64,000 bases of DNA from Antilocapra americana (Eukaryota; Chordata; Mammalia; Artiodactyla; Antilocapridae). Location: positions 2,111,365 through 2,175,364 of the forward strand of contig ML662445.1 in the NCBI GenBank assembly GCA_007570785.1, given 5' to 3'. Of this stretch, positions 25,358-36,262 are shown piece by piece; within the stretch, counting starts at the first letter, position 1, and every line of letters begins with the position of its first letter. The notes beneath the pieces are model-generated. The model was not told where the DNA came from. It saw nothing but the letters and a program-made list of their open reading frames with translations, and did not search any database. The translations under genes and the position numbers were made by a program.

Positions 25358-26182
25358 GTGGTGTGTGTGTGTGATTGTGTTGTTGTGTGTGTGGTGTGTA
25401 TGTGTGTGCTGTGTGTGTGTGGTGTGTGTGTAGTGTGTGTGTGATGTGTGATGTGTGATGTGTGTGTGATTGTGTTGTTGTGTGTGTGGTGTGTGTGTGC
25501 TTGTGTGGTGTGTGTGGTATGTGTGTGTTTGTGTTGTTGTGTGTGTGGTGTGTCTGTGTGTAGTGTGTGGTGTGTGTGTGTGTGTTTGTGTTGTGTGTGT
25601 GGTGTGTATGTGTGTAGAGTGTGTGGTGTGTGTGGTGTGTGTGTTGTGTGTGTGATGTGTGTTGTGTGTGTGGTTGTGTTGTGTGTGTGTGGTGTGGGTA
25701 GTGGGGGGGGCGTGTGTGATTGTGTTGTGTGTGTGTTGTGTGTGTGATTNNNNNNNNNNNNNNNNNNNNNNNNNNNNNNNNNNNNNNNNNNNNNNNNNNN
25801 NNNNNNNNNNNNNNNNNNNNNNNNNNNNNNNNNNNNNNNNNNNNNNNNNGTTGTGTGTGTGGTGTGTCTGTGTGTAGTGTGTGGTGTGTGTGTGTGTGTT
25901 TGTGTTGTTGTGTGTGTGGTGTGTATGTGTGTAGGGTGTGTGGTGTGTGTGGTGTGTGTGTTGTGTGTGTGATGTGTGTTGTGTGTGTGGTTGTGTTGTG
26001 TGTGTGTGGTGTGGGTAGTGGGGGGGCGTGTGTGATTGTGTTGTGTGTGTGTTGTGTGTGTGATTGTGTTGTGTGTGGTGTGTGTGTGGGATTGTGTTGT
26101 GTGTGTGTTGTGTGTGTGATTGTGTTGTGTGTGGTGTGTGTGTGGGATTGTGTTGTGTGTGTGGTGTGTGTGTGTGGTGTGC
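25358..26182. repeat. GT-rich complex minisatellite with assembly gap
   Basis: Almost only G and T on the plus strand (TGTG/GTGTGG units with occasional TTG, AT and TAG variants). Higher-order repeats of about 214 bp are visible on both sides of the gap. Long frames translated here (Cys/Val-rich on one strand, His/Thr-rich on the other) are artefacts of the repeat. Confidence 0.97.
25750..25849. other. Assembly gap, 100 N
   Basis: Exactly 100 undetermined bases, the usual placeholder for a gap of unknown size, in the middle of the GT-rich array. Confidence 0.99.
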
Positions 26183-26374
26183 GATTAAAGCATGCAGAGC
26201 TGGGCAGTGAGGGGAAGTGTATTGCCCCTGTGAACACTTACTGAGCCCCATGAAATTGCAGAGATCAAGAAGACAGGCTTCTATCCTAAAAGAATTCAGA
26301 CGTGAATTACACGTTTCCTACCTCAGGGTGCATAGACTTCACCACAACTGTGACGATGGAGATGCTAACAGGGA

Positions 26375-26510
26375 CAATAACTAACATTCGAGGCATTTGT
26401 TGCTGACAACGTGCTCTGGCTCCTGTGATCCTCATGACCTCCCCCAGAGAACGGCTTCGTGGTCACAGTCCACATCTCGCTGTGCTGCCATCTTGCAAAA
26501 GAGGGTCAAA
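26375..26510 (+). mobile_element. MIR-like SINE remnant
   Basis: ATAACTAACATTCGAGGCAT and CCTGTGATCCTCATGACC match the order of an ancient MIR. Heavily diverged. Confidence 0.5.
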
Positions 26511-27261
26511 TGGACACTCTGCATGTTGGAACATCCAGGTCGGCAGGACTGAAGGTCAGCCCAGCCTCACACTCCGCTCTTACTGTGCAGTTATTAAATA
26601 TGACTACGTGTGGATGTCAAAATGAAGTCAGAGACAGAGGAGACCTTGAATGTGCTCTTGGCACGAGGAAATGTTATGAACCACATGTGCAAGGCTTCTG
26701 TCTTGTTTTGAAATCATATTTTCAAATATAGCTAAAAATGTCTAGTGACAATCAAGGAAAGAACAAAACAAGAAAAAGAACATAAACAAACAAAAAACCA
26801 GACGAGTTTCTATGGTCTTTCTCTGCAGAATGTCCTTCACAGGAAATTGAATTTTAAGATCTTCTCAGGAAGAAAGACCCCTCTGCAAAGCACAGGGCTT
26901 TGTTGGGGTGGAAAACTGGCGTTATTCTAAGGACAATGTCTACCTGTGGCGAGTCCCAGCCGGGGTCATGTGCCCACCTACCCTTCTGCAAGGCAGAACT
27001 GTCCACCTCTTTCTGGCTTGATGCTGGGCACCTTCAGGGCCAGCTCTTCCCCTTCACCTCCTCCCTGTGAATCCCCAGCTCAGAGCATCCACTCCTGCCA
27101 CTTTCCCCTCCGTGTCCCACCCACATCTGCTGGGACCCCATCCTGTCCCCCTCTTCTTGTTTGTAGAAAAGCTTTAGTGTCTGAGGCCTTCCCTGAGTTC
27201 CAAAGAGCAAATTTAATCAAGTAGGAAAATGCAGAATCAAAGGAAAGCAGCCAAGCAAGAT

Positions 27262-27945
27262 AAAGTAATAATAGTTTAGCCCGAAAACAAAGCCAAGGGC
27301 CTTTAGTTCCTCCTCAAAGGCTGTAGACATCCTGAGTCATGACTTGAGCTGTTTTGTAGACAGTAAAACCCTCAGCAAGTGGAAAAGATAACTGCCTGCT
27401 GATGACCAGCACGTGGACCCCAGACCAGCTGGAACCAGAGGGTTGATGACAGATTCTGGACACACTACCCTGTTACCTCCCCATCAATCAAGGAATCGTG
27501 TGTGAGCTGATCAGCCACCCTGCAACCAATGACCCTCACTTTGCCTTTAGAACCCTTCAGTCAAGGCCATCAGGGAGTTCAGATCTTTTGAACATATGTT
27601 GCCCATTTTTCTTGCTTGGTGACTTGTAATAAATACTATGTGTGCGTGCTAAGTCACTGCAGTTGTGTCAGACTCTTTGTGACGCTGTGGACTATTCTCT
27701 GCCAGGCTCCTCTGTCCATGGGATTCTCCAGGCAAGAATATTGGAGTGGGTTGCCATGCCCTTCTCCAGGGGATCTTCCCAACCCAGGAATGGAACCCAA
27801 GACTCTTAAGTCTCCTCCACTGACAGGTGGGTTCTTTACCACTAGTGCCACCTGGGAAGCCCAATAAATACTATACTTTTCTTAATAACAACCTGGTGTC
27901 ACTAGACTGGCTCTGCTGTTGGAATCCAAGTTTGGTTCATCAACA
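27262..27945 (+). mobile_element. Probable solo LTR of an endogenous retrovirus, split by a SINE
   Basis: Non-coding sequence with LTR-like order: a degenerate promoter zone (TTTGCCTTTAGAACCC near 27540), the poly(A) signal AATAAA (27628-27633) and downstream CTTAATAACAACCTGGTGTC. It ends near GGTTCATCAACA. A Bov-tA SINE sits inside at 27643-27862. No gag, pol or env sequence adjoins it. The exact family and the 5' edge are uncertain. Confidence 0.6.
27643..27862 (-). mobile_element. Bov-tA-type SINE with clear target-site duplication
   Basis: Flanked by perfect 12-bp copies of AATAAATACTAT (27628-27639 and 27863-27874). It inserted on the LTR polyadenylation signal and so duplicated it. Confidence 0.95.
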
Positions 27946-29278
27946 CACTGAACCTCTTTAGAAAGAATGGTCAAAATTAATAGTGTCACACCTCTAGAAT
28001 CTGGAAAAAAGCAAGAAGATGGATTCTCTTTGAGAAGCTTCAGAGAGAAATACCGCCCTACTAACACCTTGGTTTTAGTCTAATGAAAGCTGTGTAGGAC
28101 TTCTGACGTACAACACGTCTACAGTGCTTAAGCTGCTAAATACTTGGAAATGTGATATATCAGCAAGTGAATTCTAATACACGTGTGTGTGTAGGCTGCC
28201 AGTGTTGTTTCTAGCAAATAGAAAGGAGGTGTGAGCATGGGGAACAGGGTTTGTCTCCTCAAATGCAGTGAACACAGGACCCAGAAAACTGAGGCATTTT
28301 GAAAGCTGAACTTGGAAACAGTAATGCAATACATCATAATTCAGCTTCACTGAGAAATATATTAACAGTGTCACGTTGTCATCTTCTATTCTTTCTCTGA
28401 AGTTGGGTTTGTTCACTCCCTGCTGAAGCTACTCTGACTGATCCCACTGACACGGTCCTCAGTGGAAAACCCGAGAACCACTTCGAGAGCTGGGTTATGT
28501 AACTGCTTTTTGACCACAAGTGGGGGTTTTCTCTCCACCTTTTAGAAGTGTCTTATCTGTGACCTTTTCTTCTGATCCTCCTCGTGGCCTGGCCCTCTCT
28601 TTACAAAGGTCCCCCAGGGCCACCTCCTTCCTGGCCTGCCCTCTGTGGGGTGACCTAGCTGATGTTTACCCTTGACTCCTGAGTCCAGGTCCCTACCCAG
28701 ACCCTCCCCTGAACTCCAGGCCTGTGCTTGTCAGCATGCAGCCTGCAGGGATCAGAAGCACTTTCACACTAATACTAGGATGGAATCTACCTTTTTTAGT
28801 GTATTGATATTTGTGCTAATGGAATTTCAGGATGGCAGGTGGAACCATAGGCTCCCAACACCAATAATGTGCGTGACATCCAGCCCCACCAGGGCCACTG
28901 GGGAAATGGAAGGTAACACAAGGCCACTTCCCTCACTATGGTATATATATATCCATACATGCATTTTTTTACCAATGTGGTTATCTGGGTTAGCACATGT
29001 AATGAGTTAATTACTATTATTTTAATAAACTGATATAGATATTTAAACTTTTCTGTTTTAATTTCCAACGCTGTAAATATGGATGGATACAATCCACAGG
29101 ATGAAAAGCTCTCTGGGCCCTCACCGAGGTGAGAGACCCACTCAAGGGCACATCCCTGATGCATTGCAGGCTGCCTAGTGGTCCAGTTATTTGTCAATAC
29201 ATTAAAGCTGTTCATGAAGCCTGGAAATCCCCTCCTCGTATGTGTTTCCTTCACCATACAATCATGCCTTCAGTATCC

Positions 29279-29620
29279 CCCAAATGAACAATTGGACTGC
29301 AAGGAGATCAAACCATTCAATCCTAAAGGAAATAAATCCTGACTATTCATTGGAAGGACTGATGCTGAAGCTGAAACTCCAATACTTTGGCCACCTGATG
29401 TAAAGAGCCAACTCATTGGAAAAGACCTTGATGCTGGGAAAGATTGAAGGCAGGAGGAAAAGGGGGTGACAGAGGATGAGATGGATGGATGACATCATCG
29501 ACTCAATGGACATGAGTTTGAGCAAACTCTGAGAGATGGTGAAGGACAGGGAATACTGGCATGCTGCCATCCATGGGGTCACAAAAAGTCAGACACCACT
29601 CAGTAACTGAGCAGCAACAT
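29279..29620 (+). mobile_element. BovB LINE 3' end
   Basis: 5'-truncated at TTGGACTGCAAGGAGATC and runs to ACTCAGTAACTGAGCAGCAA. Non-coding remnant. Confidence 0.9.
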
Positions 29621-30235
29621 GGTGGGTTACACACAAATGCTATTCAAAACTGTTCGTGCATTAACTGAATGATAAAGATCAATATCTGTGTTTGGACCAC
29701 AAACTGTGATTGATTAAGGTAATATAGTCTTTCTGAATTCATGATTAAGAAACACTTTCTAGTAAAAGAGACAAACAACAATACATTATACATTCAGTAC
29801 AAACCACCGCAGCATATTCTTTTGTTTGGCAATTATTCAAATAGTGTAACTTTAGACTATGACTCCTTCATCTGCCAGTATTCTATATCTAGAGTGTAGT
29901 CTCTCTAGAAACAAGTTCTTAGAATTTTATTCATTTTCTTTCCACTTCTCTGAATGAGGTAACTTCTTAAGAGACACTCTTCAAGAATTATGTCTGGGTA
30001 GGAGACTATGATCTGCATGCTGTGATTTAGTTAGGTTTCAGAGGATAGAGTGGCCTTTGCTGTGTGTGAATGCCCTGATTTCAAGAACATACAAGCATCT
30101 CTTCTCACCGCCAGCCCCAAACAGTCAAATATGTTCAAACCGCATTCCACAGAACAGCATCAAAGACAGGAGCAGCTCCAAGTGCGCCACTTTAAGTCTC
30201 TTCAATGAGAACTTTACAACTTGATACTATAATCC

Positions 30236-30430
30236 TCAGGGCTCCCCTGGTAGTTCAGACAGTAAAGAATCTGCCTGCAATGCAGAAGACTTGGGTTCGA
30301 TCCATGAATCGGGAAGATCCCCTGGAGGAGATCCCCAGTATTCCTGCCGGGAAAATCTCAAGGACAGAGGAGCCTGGTGAGCCACAGTCCACGTGGTCAC
30401 AAAGAGTGGGACACGACTGAGGGGCTCACA
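30236..30430 (+). mobile_element. Bov-tA-type SINE
   Basis: GGCTCCCCTGGTAGTTCAGA head to GGGACACGACTGAGGGGCTC. A short deletion follows AAGATCCCCTGGAGGAGATC. Confidence 0.9.
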
Positions 30431-30839
30431 CCTTCCCTGTACTCCCAGTGGCAGAAGGTAAGCACCCTCCACAGGATTATCTGTGAACACAGCGCCTCTG
30501 GCCTGTCCCTCACAAAGGCGGGATCATGAGTCTCAGAGATGCAGTTTATTTGGTAGACGCTACATTTCTGAACAAAAGGGAGGCACCCAGGCTGAAAAGG
30601 CCTCAGAAATGCCTTGTCCTCCTCACCACCTCTGGGCACCCTGTGGTCATGCTTACTGATGGGCCAGGCCATTCACCGCCCTGAATCCATCCAAAACCTA
30701 CCAACGACACAAGAGAGGCTGTAGGTGTTAAGGCTAGGTCCGCAGGTAGAGATTCCCTTCTCCCTCACCCCATCAACACACCTGTGAGTGTGCTGAGTGA
30801 GCAGAGAGGGTTCTGAACTCCCTCAGGGACCGTGCTGGC

Positions 30840-31100
30840 CCTCAAGCCTGAGGACACAGCATCAGGAGTGACTGCAAGGGGCTGCGTGAAACTGGGAGGG
30901 GAGATTCTGATTATCATGGAGGTGCTGCCCCCACAGATGAGTTGGTTGAAACCTAATCCATGGGGTGATGGTGCTTGGAGGTGGGCGGTGATTAGGTCAT
31001 GACAGCAGAGCTTTGGGGAAAGGGATTAGCATCTTATAAAAGGGGCTCCAGAGAGTTTCTCCCCACTGCCATGTGAAGGCATAGCAAAAAGACAGCTGCT
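30840..31100 (+). mobile_element. Ancient mammalian repeat, class unsure
   Basis: GTTGAAACCTAATCCATGGG, GTGATTAGGTCATGACAGCA, AAAGGGATTAGCATCTTATA and CCATGTGAAGGCATAGC follow the order of a very common old mammalian repeat. I do not assign the family. Confidence 0.5.
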
Positions 31101-31185
31101 TATGTATCTACAGGCTATCTCTAGCACTGGAGATTTTCTATATTTTTAAGTGATTTTTTTTTACTGTATCACTGAACATCACCTA

Positions 31186-31417
31186 TACCTGTTCAATCAC
31201 TCAATCATGTCTGACTCTTTGCAGCCCCTTGGACTGTAGCCCACCTGGCTCCTCCATGGAATATTCCTCCATGGAATATTCCAGGCAAGAATACTGAAAT
31301 GGGGTGCCATTTCTTACTTCAGGGTATCTTCCTGACCCAGAGATCAGATACATGCCTACTGTGTCTCCTGCATTGCAGGCAGATTCTTTACCGCTGAGCC
31401 ACTGGGGAAGTCCCAAA
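31186..31417 (-). mobile_element. Bov-tA-type SINE with internal duplication
   Basis: ACTCAATCATGTCTGACTCT to GAGCCACTGGGGAAGTCCC. A 15-base unit, TCCATGGAATATTCC, is repeated in tandem at about 31253-31283. Confidence 0.9.
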
Positions 31418-31647
31418 TAATATGCATAGTATGATCCAAGTTTTCTAAAATTCCTTCTCTCTCCCTCCATCCCTTCTGTCTATATTTAATTATATTCTTT
31501 GGAGAGAGGTCTAGACTAATATTCAGATATTGGCAATGGCTCTTTTTTGATAATAATATTTTGGATGAATGCTTTCTTTCTTCTAATTTCTTGTAGTAAT
31601 TTTGTGACATTTTTATAAAAACAGTAGACATGTATTCTTTTTTAAAA

Positions 31648-31708
31648 TAGAGAAACAGGAAAGGAAGCAGGAGGAAAAGGAGAAAGAGAAGGGATGAAGA
31701 AGGGAAAC
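31648..31708. repeat. Purine-rich low-complexity stretch
   Basis: About 60 bp of A/G, such as AGGAAAAGGAGAAAGAGAAG. Confidence 0.8.
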
Positions 31709-32699
31709 CTCTGTGAATACAGGTACCAACTTTTCACCAATGTGATCCATTCATATTTCACATGACAGCTCCCAACGTGAATGAAACTAACTTAATGTAA
31801 TAACTTGGCACTGTGTTTCTATATGTAGATGAATACTTCACAAAATGCTGCAATTATGCTTTATTGAAATTAGCATACTCATAGATAAGAACACTTTGAG
31901 GAACACATTTTATTTTCACTTTAAGAAGAGTGACCCAAATCATAGATTCCAGCTAGATTTCATGCAGAACACAAAGGTAGGGTGATTCAGAGTGACTACG
32001 TTTGCTTACAAAGTAAGTTAACATCACCTCTTAACTTGGGGTGGTTGGCTTTGCAAGTTTATCCATATTATGTGTGTATATAATAGTCATGCTAAATTTA
32101 TAGATGGTGACACAAATTTTAGAGAAGAATTATAACATCTGGTATAAGAAGATCCTTGGTCATCATTATTTATACAGCAAAGTTTAAACAATCGCATTGG
32201 TAAAATAAATACAATATACATAGATTTTCTTCCTCATCCATATTATTAAGTTATCAGGCAATATTTAATTGAAAAACTTTAAACACAGTGTAAGTTACAT
32301 TATCTCTTGGAGATAATAATGTAGTTAAAAATTAACAACCACTCAGACAGACATGCACACATTTAGAGAGTGAGTTCAAAAATTCACATGTAATGAGTTT
32401 TGAACACTGTATTCATCTGTCTATAACATAGGGGAACCACACAGAAGTATAGGTACTCCTTTCCACCAAGTTATTTTATTTCATTCTCTAGAAAAAAATG
32501 ACAACCTCTGAAACTCTTATACATAAGTTAATAAACTCCTTCATGCTCCTGAAAGCTGACACATTTCTGTAGCTGTAGTCATGTAAGAGTTGAACAGATA
32601 TTTTATGAACTTGTTTAATGTAAGCAATAAAATCTAAATGATTTAGGTCCCACAGAAGGAATTTTTTTCACAGAACCACAGAAATTTAGACGTGTATCA

Positions 32700-32815
32700 A
32701 CCTGATGGCTCACAGCACCTTCGGGCACCTGGGAGCATTCAAAAAAAATGCCTAGGCTCCACCTCTAAAACCATTAAATCAGGTTTCTGAAATTTCAGGT
32801 TCTGAAAATGTGGTC
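32700..32815 (+). mobile_element. MER5A-like hAT DNA transposon remnant
   Basis: GCACCTGGGAGCATTCAAAA, TGCCTAGGCTCCACCTC and CCATTAAATCAGG follow the order of a MER5A element, truncated at both ends. Confidence 0.55.
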
Positions 32816-32865
32816 CCTAGATCTCCCAGCTCATTCGAATTTGCTGTCAGTCTGGGGTTTTATTC

Positions 32866-33066
32866 AGTGTTTGTAGCTCTGTCGTGTCCAATTCTTTGTG
32901 ACCCCATAGACTGTAGTCGGCCAGGCTCCTCTGTCCATGGGAGTCTCCAGGCAAGAATACTGGAGTGGGTAGCCATTCCTTTCCTCCAGGGATCTTCCTG
33001 ACCCAGGGATTGAACCCAGGTTTCCTGCATTGCAGGCAGATTCTCCACCCTCCACCAGGGAAGACC
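32866..33066 (-). mobile_element. Bov-tA-type SINE
   Basis: TTTGTAGCTCTGTCGTGTCC to CACCAGGGAAGACC, with CAGGCTCCTCTGTCCATGGG in the core. Confidence 0.9.
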
Positions 33067-33471
33067 TGGGACTCATTCAACCAAGTTCTTTGATGTGAGG
33101 GCACCAAAGACAGCATTTCCCATCAGACAGCAATTTACCAGCAGAATTCAACCAAATCTCAAGTCCCCTAATCTCTATCATCTTTCCTAGAATACCTCAC
33201 AACTCTCCTCCTTACTTGGGCAGATGTCAGGTGAGAAAGTGAAAGATGTGGCCACTGACATTCAAGGAATCTTTGCATTTCTATCCCCCACTGTCCGATC
33301 TTCAATCATTTCAAGATACATGGCAGTAAACCATGATTCTTGGAAAACCAACATATGGAAAGTAACACTAATGTATCCCTTCCCGGCTCATAAATATTCC
33401 TAAATTATAATCAGATTTAACTTTGAGAGAAGTATGAAGTTTCATTCTTTATCCACACTAGACCTATTTGA

Positions 33472-33688
33472 CTTCCCTGGTGGCTCAGACGGTAAAGCAT
33501 CTGCCTACAAGGCGGGAGACCCAGGTTCGATCCCTAGGTTGGGAATATTCCCCAGAGAAGAAAATAGCAACTCACTCCAGTATTCTTGCCTGGAAAATCC
33601 CACAGACGGAGGAGCCTGGTGGGCCACAGTCCGTGGGGTCACAAAGAGTCGGAAACGACAGAGCAACTTCACTTTTACTTTTACTTTC
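33472..33688 (+). mobile_element. Bov-tA-type SINE with target-site duplication
   Basis: CTTCCCTGGTGGCTCAGACG head, TTTTACTTTTACTTTC tail. Flanked by AGACCTATTTGA (33460-33471) and AGACCTACTTTGA (33689-33701). Little diverged, so fairly young. Confidence 0.95.
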
Positions 33689-33957
33689 AGACCTACTTTG
33701 AAAACATCAACAACCCAGGAGTCTGCTCACTCAGTGTCTTTCTGAGGCCCCCGAGGCTCCGAAGATAACAGCGCAGGGATGTCTGTGACATCATGTCGTG
33801 TTCACTGACCTGAGCTACAGCTCTGACACCGACTTTTAGCTACATCCACAAACCAGCTATGGCCTCTTTGGAAGAAAAATGACACACTTTCCATTTAAAA
33901 CAATATTTTCTCATAGTCGAAGCTCGGTGACCCTGACAAAATGTACTCAAACCACAT

Positions 33958-34017
33958 GCTCACAGTCTATGGAGGTCACAAGGGGTTGGACATGACTGAG
34001 TGACTAAGCCCAGCAAC
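33958..34017 (+). mobile_element. Bov-tA-type SINE 3' end fragment
   Basis: Only the last 60 bases are present: ATGGAGGTCACAAGGGGTTG then GACATGACTGAGTGACTAAG. Confidence 0.7.
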
Positions 34018-35549
34018 CTACAATGCTGAAAGACAAGGCACCTGCTTACATTCTCATTATTCTGTGTCCCTAAGTCCAAGCCAGGCTTCATCTTCACTCA
34101 TGACAGATTGGGAAGTTCTAGTCCAAGGATGGTGGGATATCCGTAGACAAACGGATGCACTCAGCCGCCGGAGTGGGTCAGGGGTGCAGGAGCCTGATGG
34201 AGCGAGCCCAGGGGTCCTCCCACCATCCACCGAGTCAGAGCCTCTCAGGAGTGAGCAGGGCCACTACTGGGGATGAACTTATTTAGGGGCAGCCCCCAAA
34301 GAGCCCGTAGGCAGACCATGCTCCTCCACCTTTGGTTCTATGCAGAAATCGCTCACTCATGCTCCCTGGAAAAGTGATGTGCTCTCCCTGCTTGCATTTC
34401 TGACAGTTCACTGTTAAAGGGAGGAGTGTTGGCAAGGAAGCCCAGGGAAGAGTCATGAGACGGGCCCACAAAAACAGAAAATGAAGATGGGGGTAGGGTC
34501 CAGGCCACACATGAACCCCTCAGAGACGACTGAATTCAGAAGATCCCGAGCATAGACATGATGGGAAAGTCATAGACATAGACTTTAAGGAAACAGCTGG
34601 GAGAACAAGAAAGGGAGTCACAGAGGCAGGGAATGACGGCATCGTCAGCCGACCTAGACAGTGGGCGGAATGGCCCTTGCAAGAGATCTCTCTAGTTTCC
34701 AGTGAAGTTTCGTGTGGAGAGCAGAAGGCAGATGAAAGTAGAGCCCCTGAAGCCGGGGGCCCTGAAGGAGACGGCGAACTCCCCAGGGCTGGAGGAGTGG
34801 GCTCCATGGCCAACGCTGGATGACGCTCTGGGGTCTTCCCAACCATCCAGTGCTCCTCGAGGGCCTGGCACGGCCCCCCTCCATCCCAAAGCTCCCCCTG
34901 CTCCCCTCACCCTACATGCAAACAGGGACACGGCGTGCTTTCCTGGAGCCTGCCACTTAGGCCCAGGCCAGACAAGCCTCGGGCTCCCTTGGCTGCATCA
35001 GCTCCGCGGGTGCCCCTCACCACCCAGGCTCAGACTGCCCCCTCCAGTTTTGCCCTCGCTGCCCCCGCAGGGCCCAGCAGTCAGCCCTCCACTGGTTCTG
35101 ATGCTGAAAGGCATGAAGGACACGCTCACAGAGGGCTGAGCTCATTGTCCTCCAGCCCCAGCTCCTGCCGCATTTCCACCCACCTCAAGGCATGATAGCG
35201 TGATAGCTCTAAACAAGCCAGCTGATGGGAGAAAACAAGCCTAATGGATCCACAGTGGTCTTCAGAACACATAAAGAGTTCTCATTTCAATAGGAAACAC
35301 CCTATCTTCTGAAATAAGGTTCTGTAGAAGGTGGAATCACAAAGAAAATTGACTGCAGACTGCAAAGCTCCAAACCCTAGGTCACCTTGCTGATCACCAC
35401 TACCTAAGAGTCTAAGAATCTAAGTGGCAGTCTCCAGTTCCCATCGATTCCAGCAGCCAGTGGCCAATGGCTCCTCTAAAATGTTGAGAACTGGGGGCAC
35501 AGCCCCCAATTTCTTGAGATTCTCAGAAAACTATTCCCCAGCAAACAGA
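34018..35549. other. Intergenic, no gene recognised
   Basis: 34500-35190 is GC-rich with proline-rich frames of 76-145 codons on both strands. No recognisable domain, and CpG content is not island-like. Nothing firm. Confidence 0.65.
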
Positions 35550-36262
35550 ATGGGACTTGCATACAAGCCAGCAATCCCACTCCAGGCGTAAATTCAGAGA
35601 AAACTCTTAGTTCAAGAAGATCCATGCACTCCAATGTTCACAGCAGCGTTATTCAGAACAGCCAAGACATGAAAGAAACCTCAATGTCCTTCGACAGATG
35701 AATGAATAAAAAAGATGTAGTACATACATACAGTGGAATACTGCTCAGTCATTTTAAAAAAAGGGATGAAAAAATGTCATTTGCAACCATATGCATGGAT
35801 CTGGAGATTGTCATACTGAGTGAAGTCAGAGAAGGATAAATATCACATGACAGTCTTTATATGCAAAATCTAAAAAGAAATTATACAAATGAACTTACAA
35901 AACAGAAGCAGACTCACAGACATTTAAAACAAACTTATTGTGTGGCAGAAGCCAACACAATATTGTAAAGCAATGGTCCTCCAATTTAAAAAAAAAAAAA
36001 TACGATTACCAAAGGGGAACGGGCAAAGGGATAAATTGGGAGTTTGGGATTAACAGATACACACACAATATATAAAATAGGTAGGAAACAAGGACCTGCA
36101 GTATAGCACAGGGAATTCTATTCAATATCTTATAATAAACAATAATGGAAAAGAATCTGAAAATTAATATACATATATATATGTATAACTGAGTCAGTTT
36201 GCTGTACATCAGAAACTAACACAGTATTGTAAATCAACTACACTTCAATTTAAAAGAGACCA
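35550..36262 (+). mobile_element. Older L1 3' end
   Basis: Holds the decayed end of ORF2 (around ATACAGTGGAATACTGCTCAG at 35726-35750) and a 3' UTR ending AACACAGTATTGTAAATCAA and an A-rich tail. An internal (A)n at 35988-36000 and a short (TA)n near 36172 occur. No intact frame remains. Confidence 0.85.

Larger units (their letters stand above)
26511..32699. other. Intergenic, no gene recognised
   Basis: Repeats as listed. 27946-29278 and 31710-32699 are repeat-poor and AT-rich. The second of these could hold conserved non-coding DNA, but no specific signal was seen. Confidence 0.65.

Noticed and set aside
25313..26251. Long His/Thr-rich and Cys/Val-rich frames
   Set aside because: Translations of a GT dinucleotide-rich repeat running through 100 undetermined bases.
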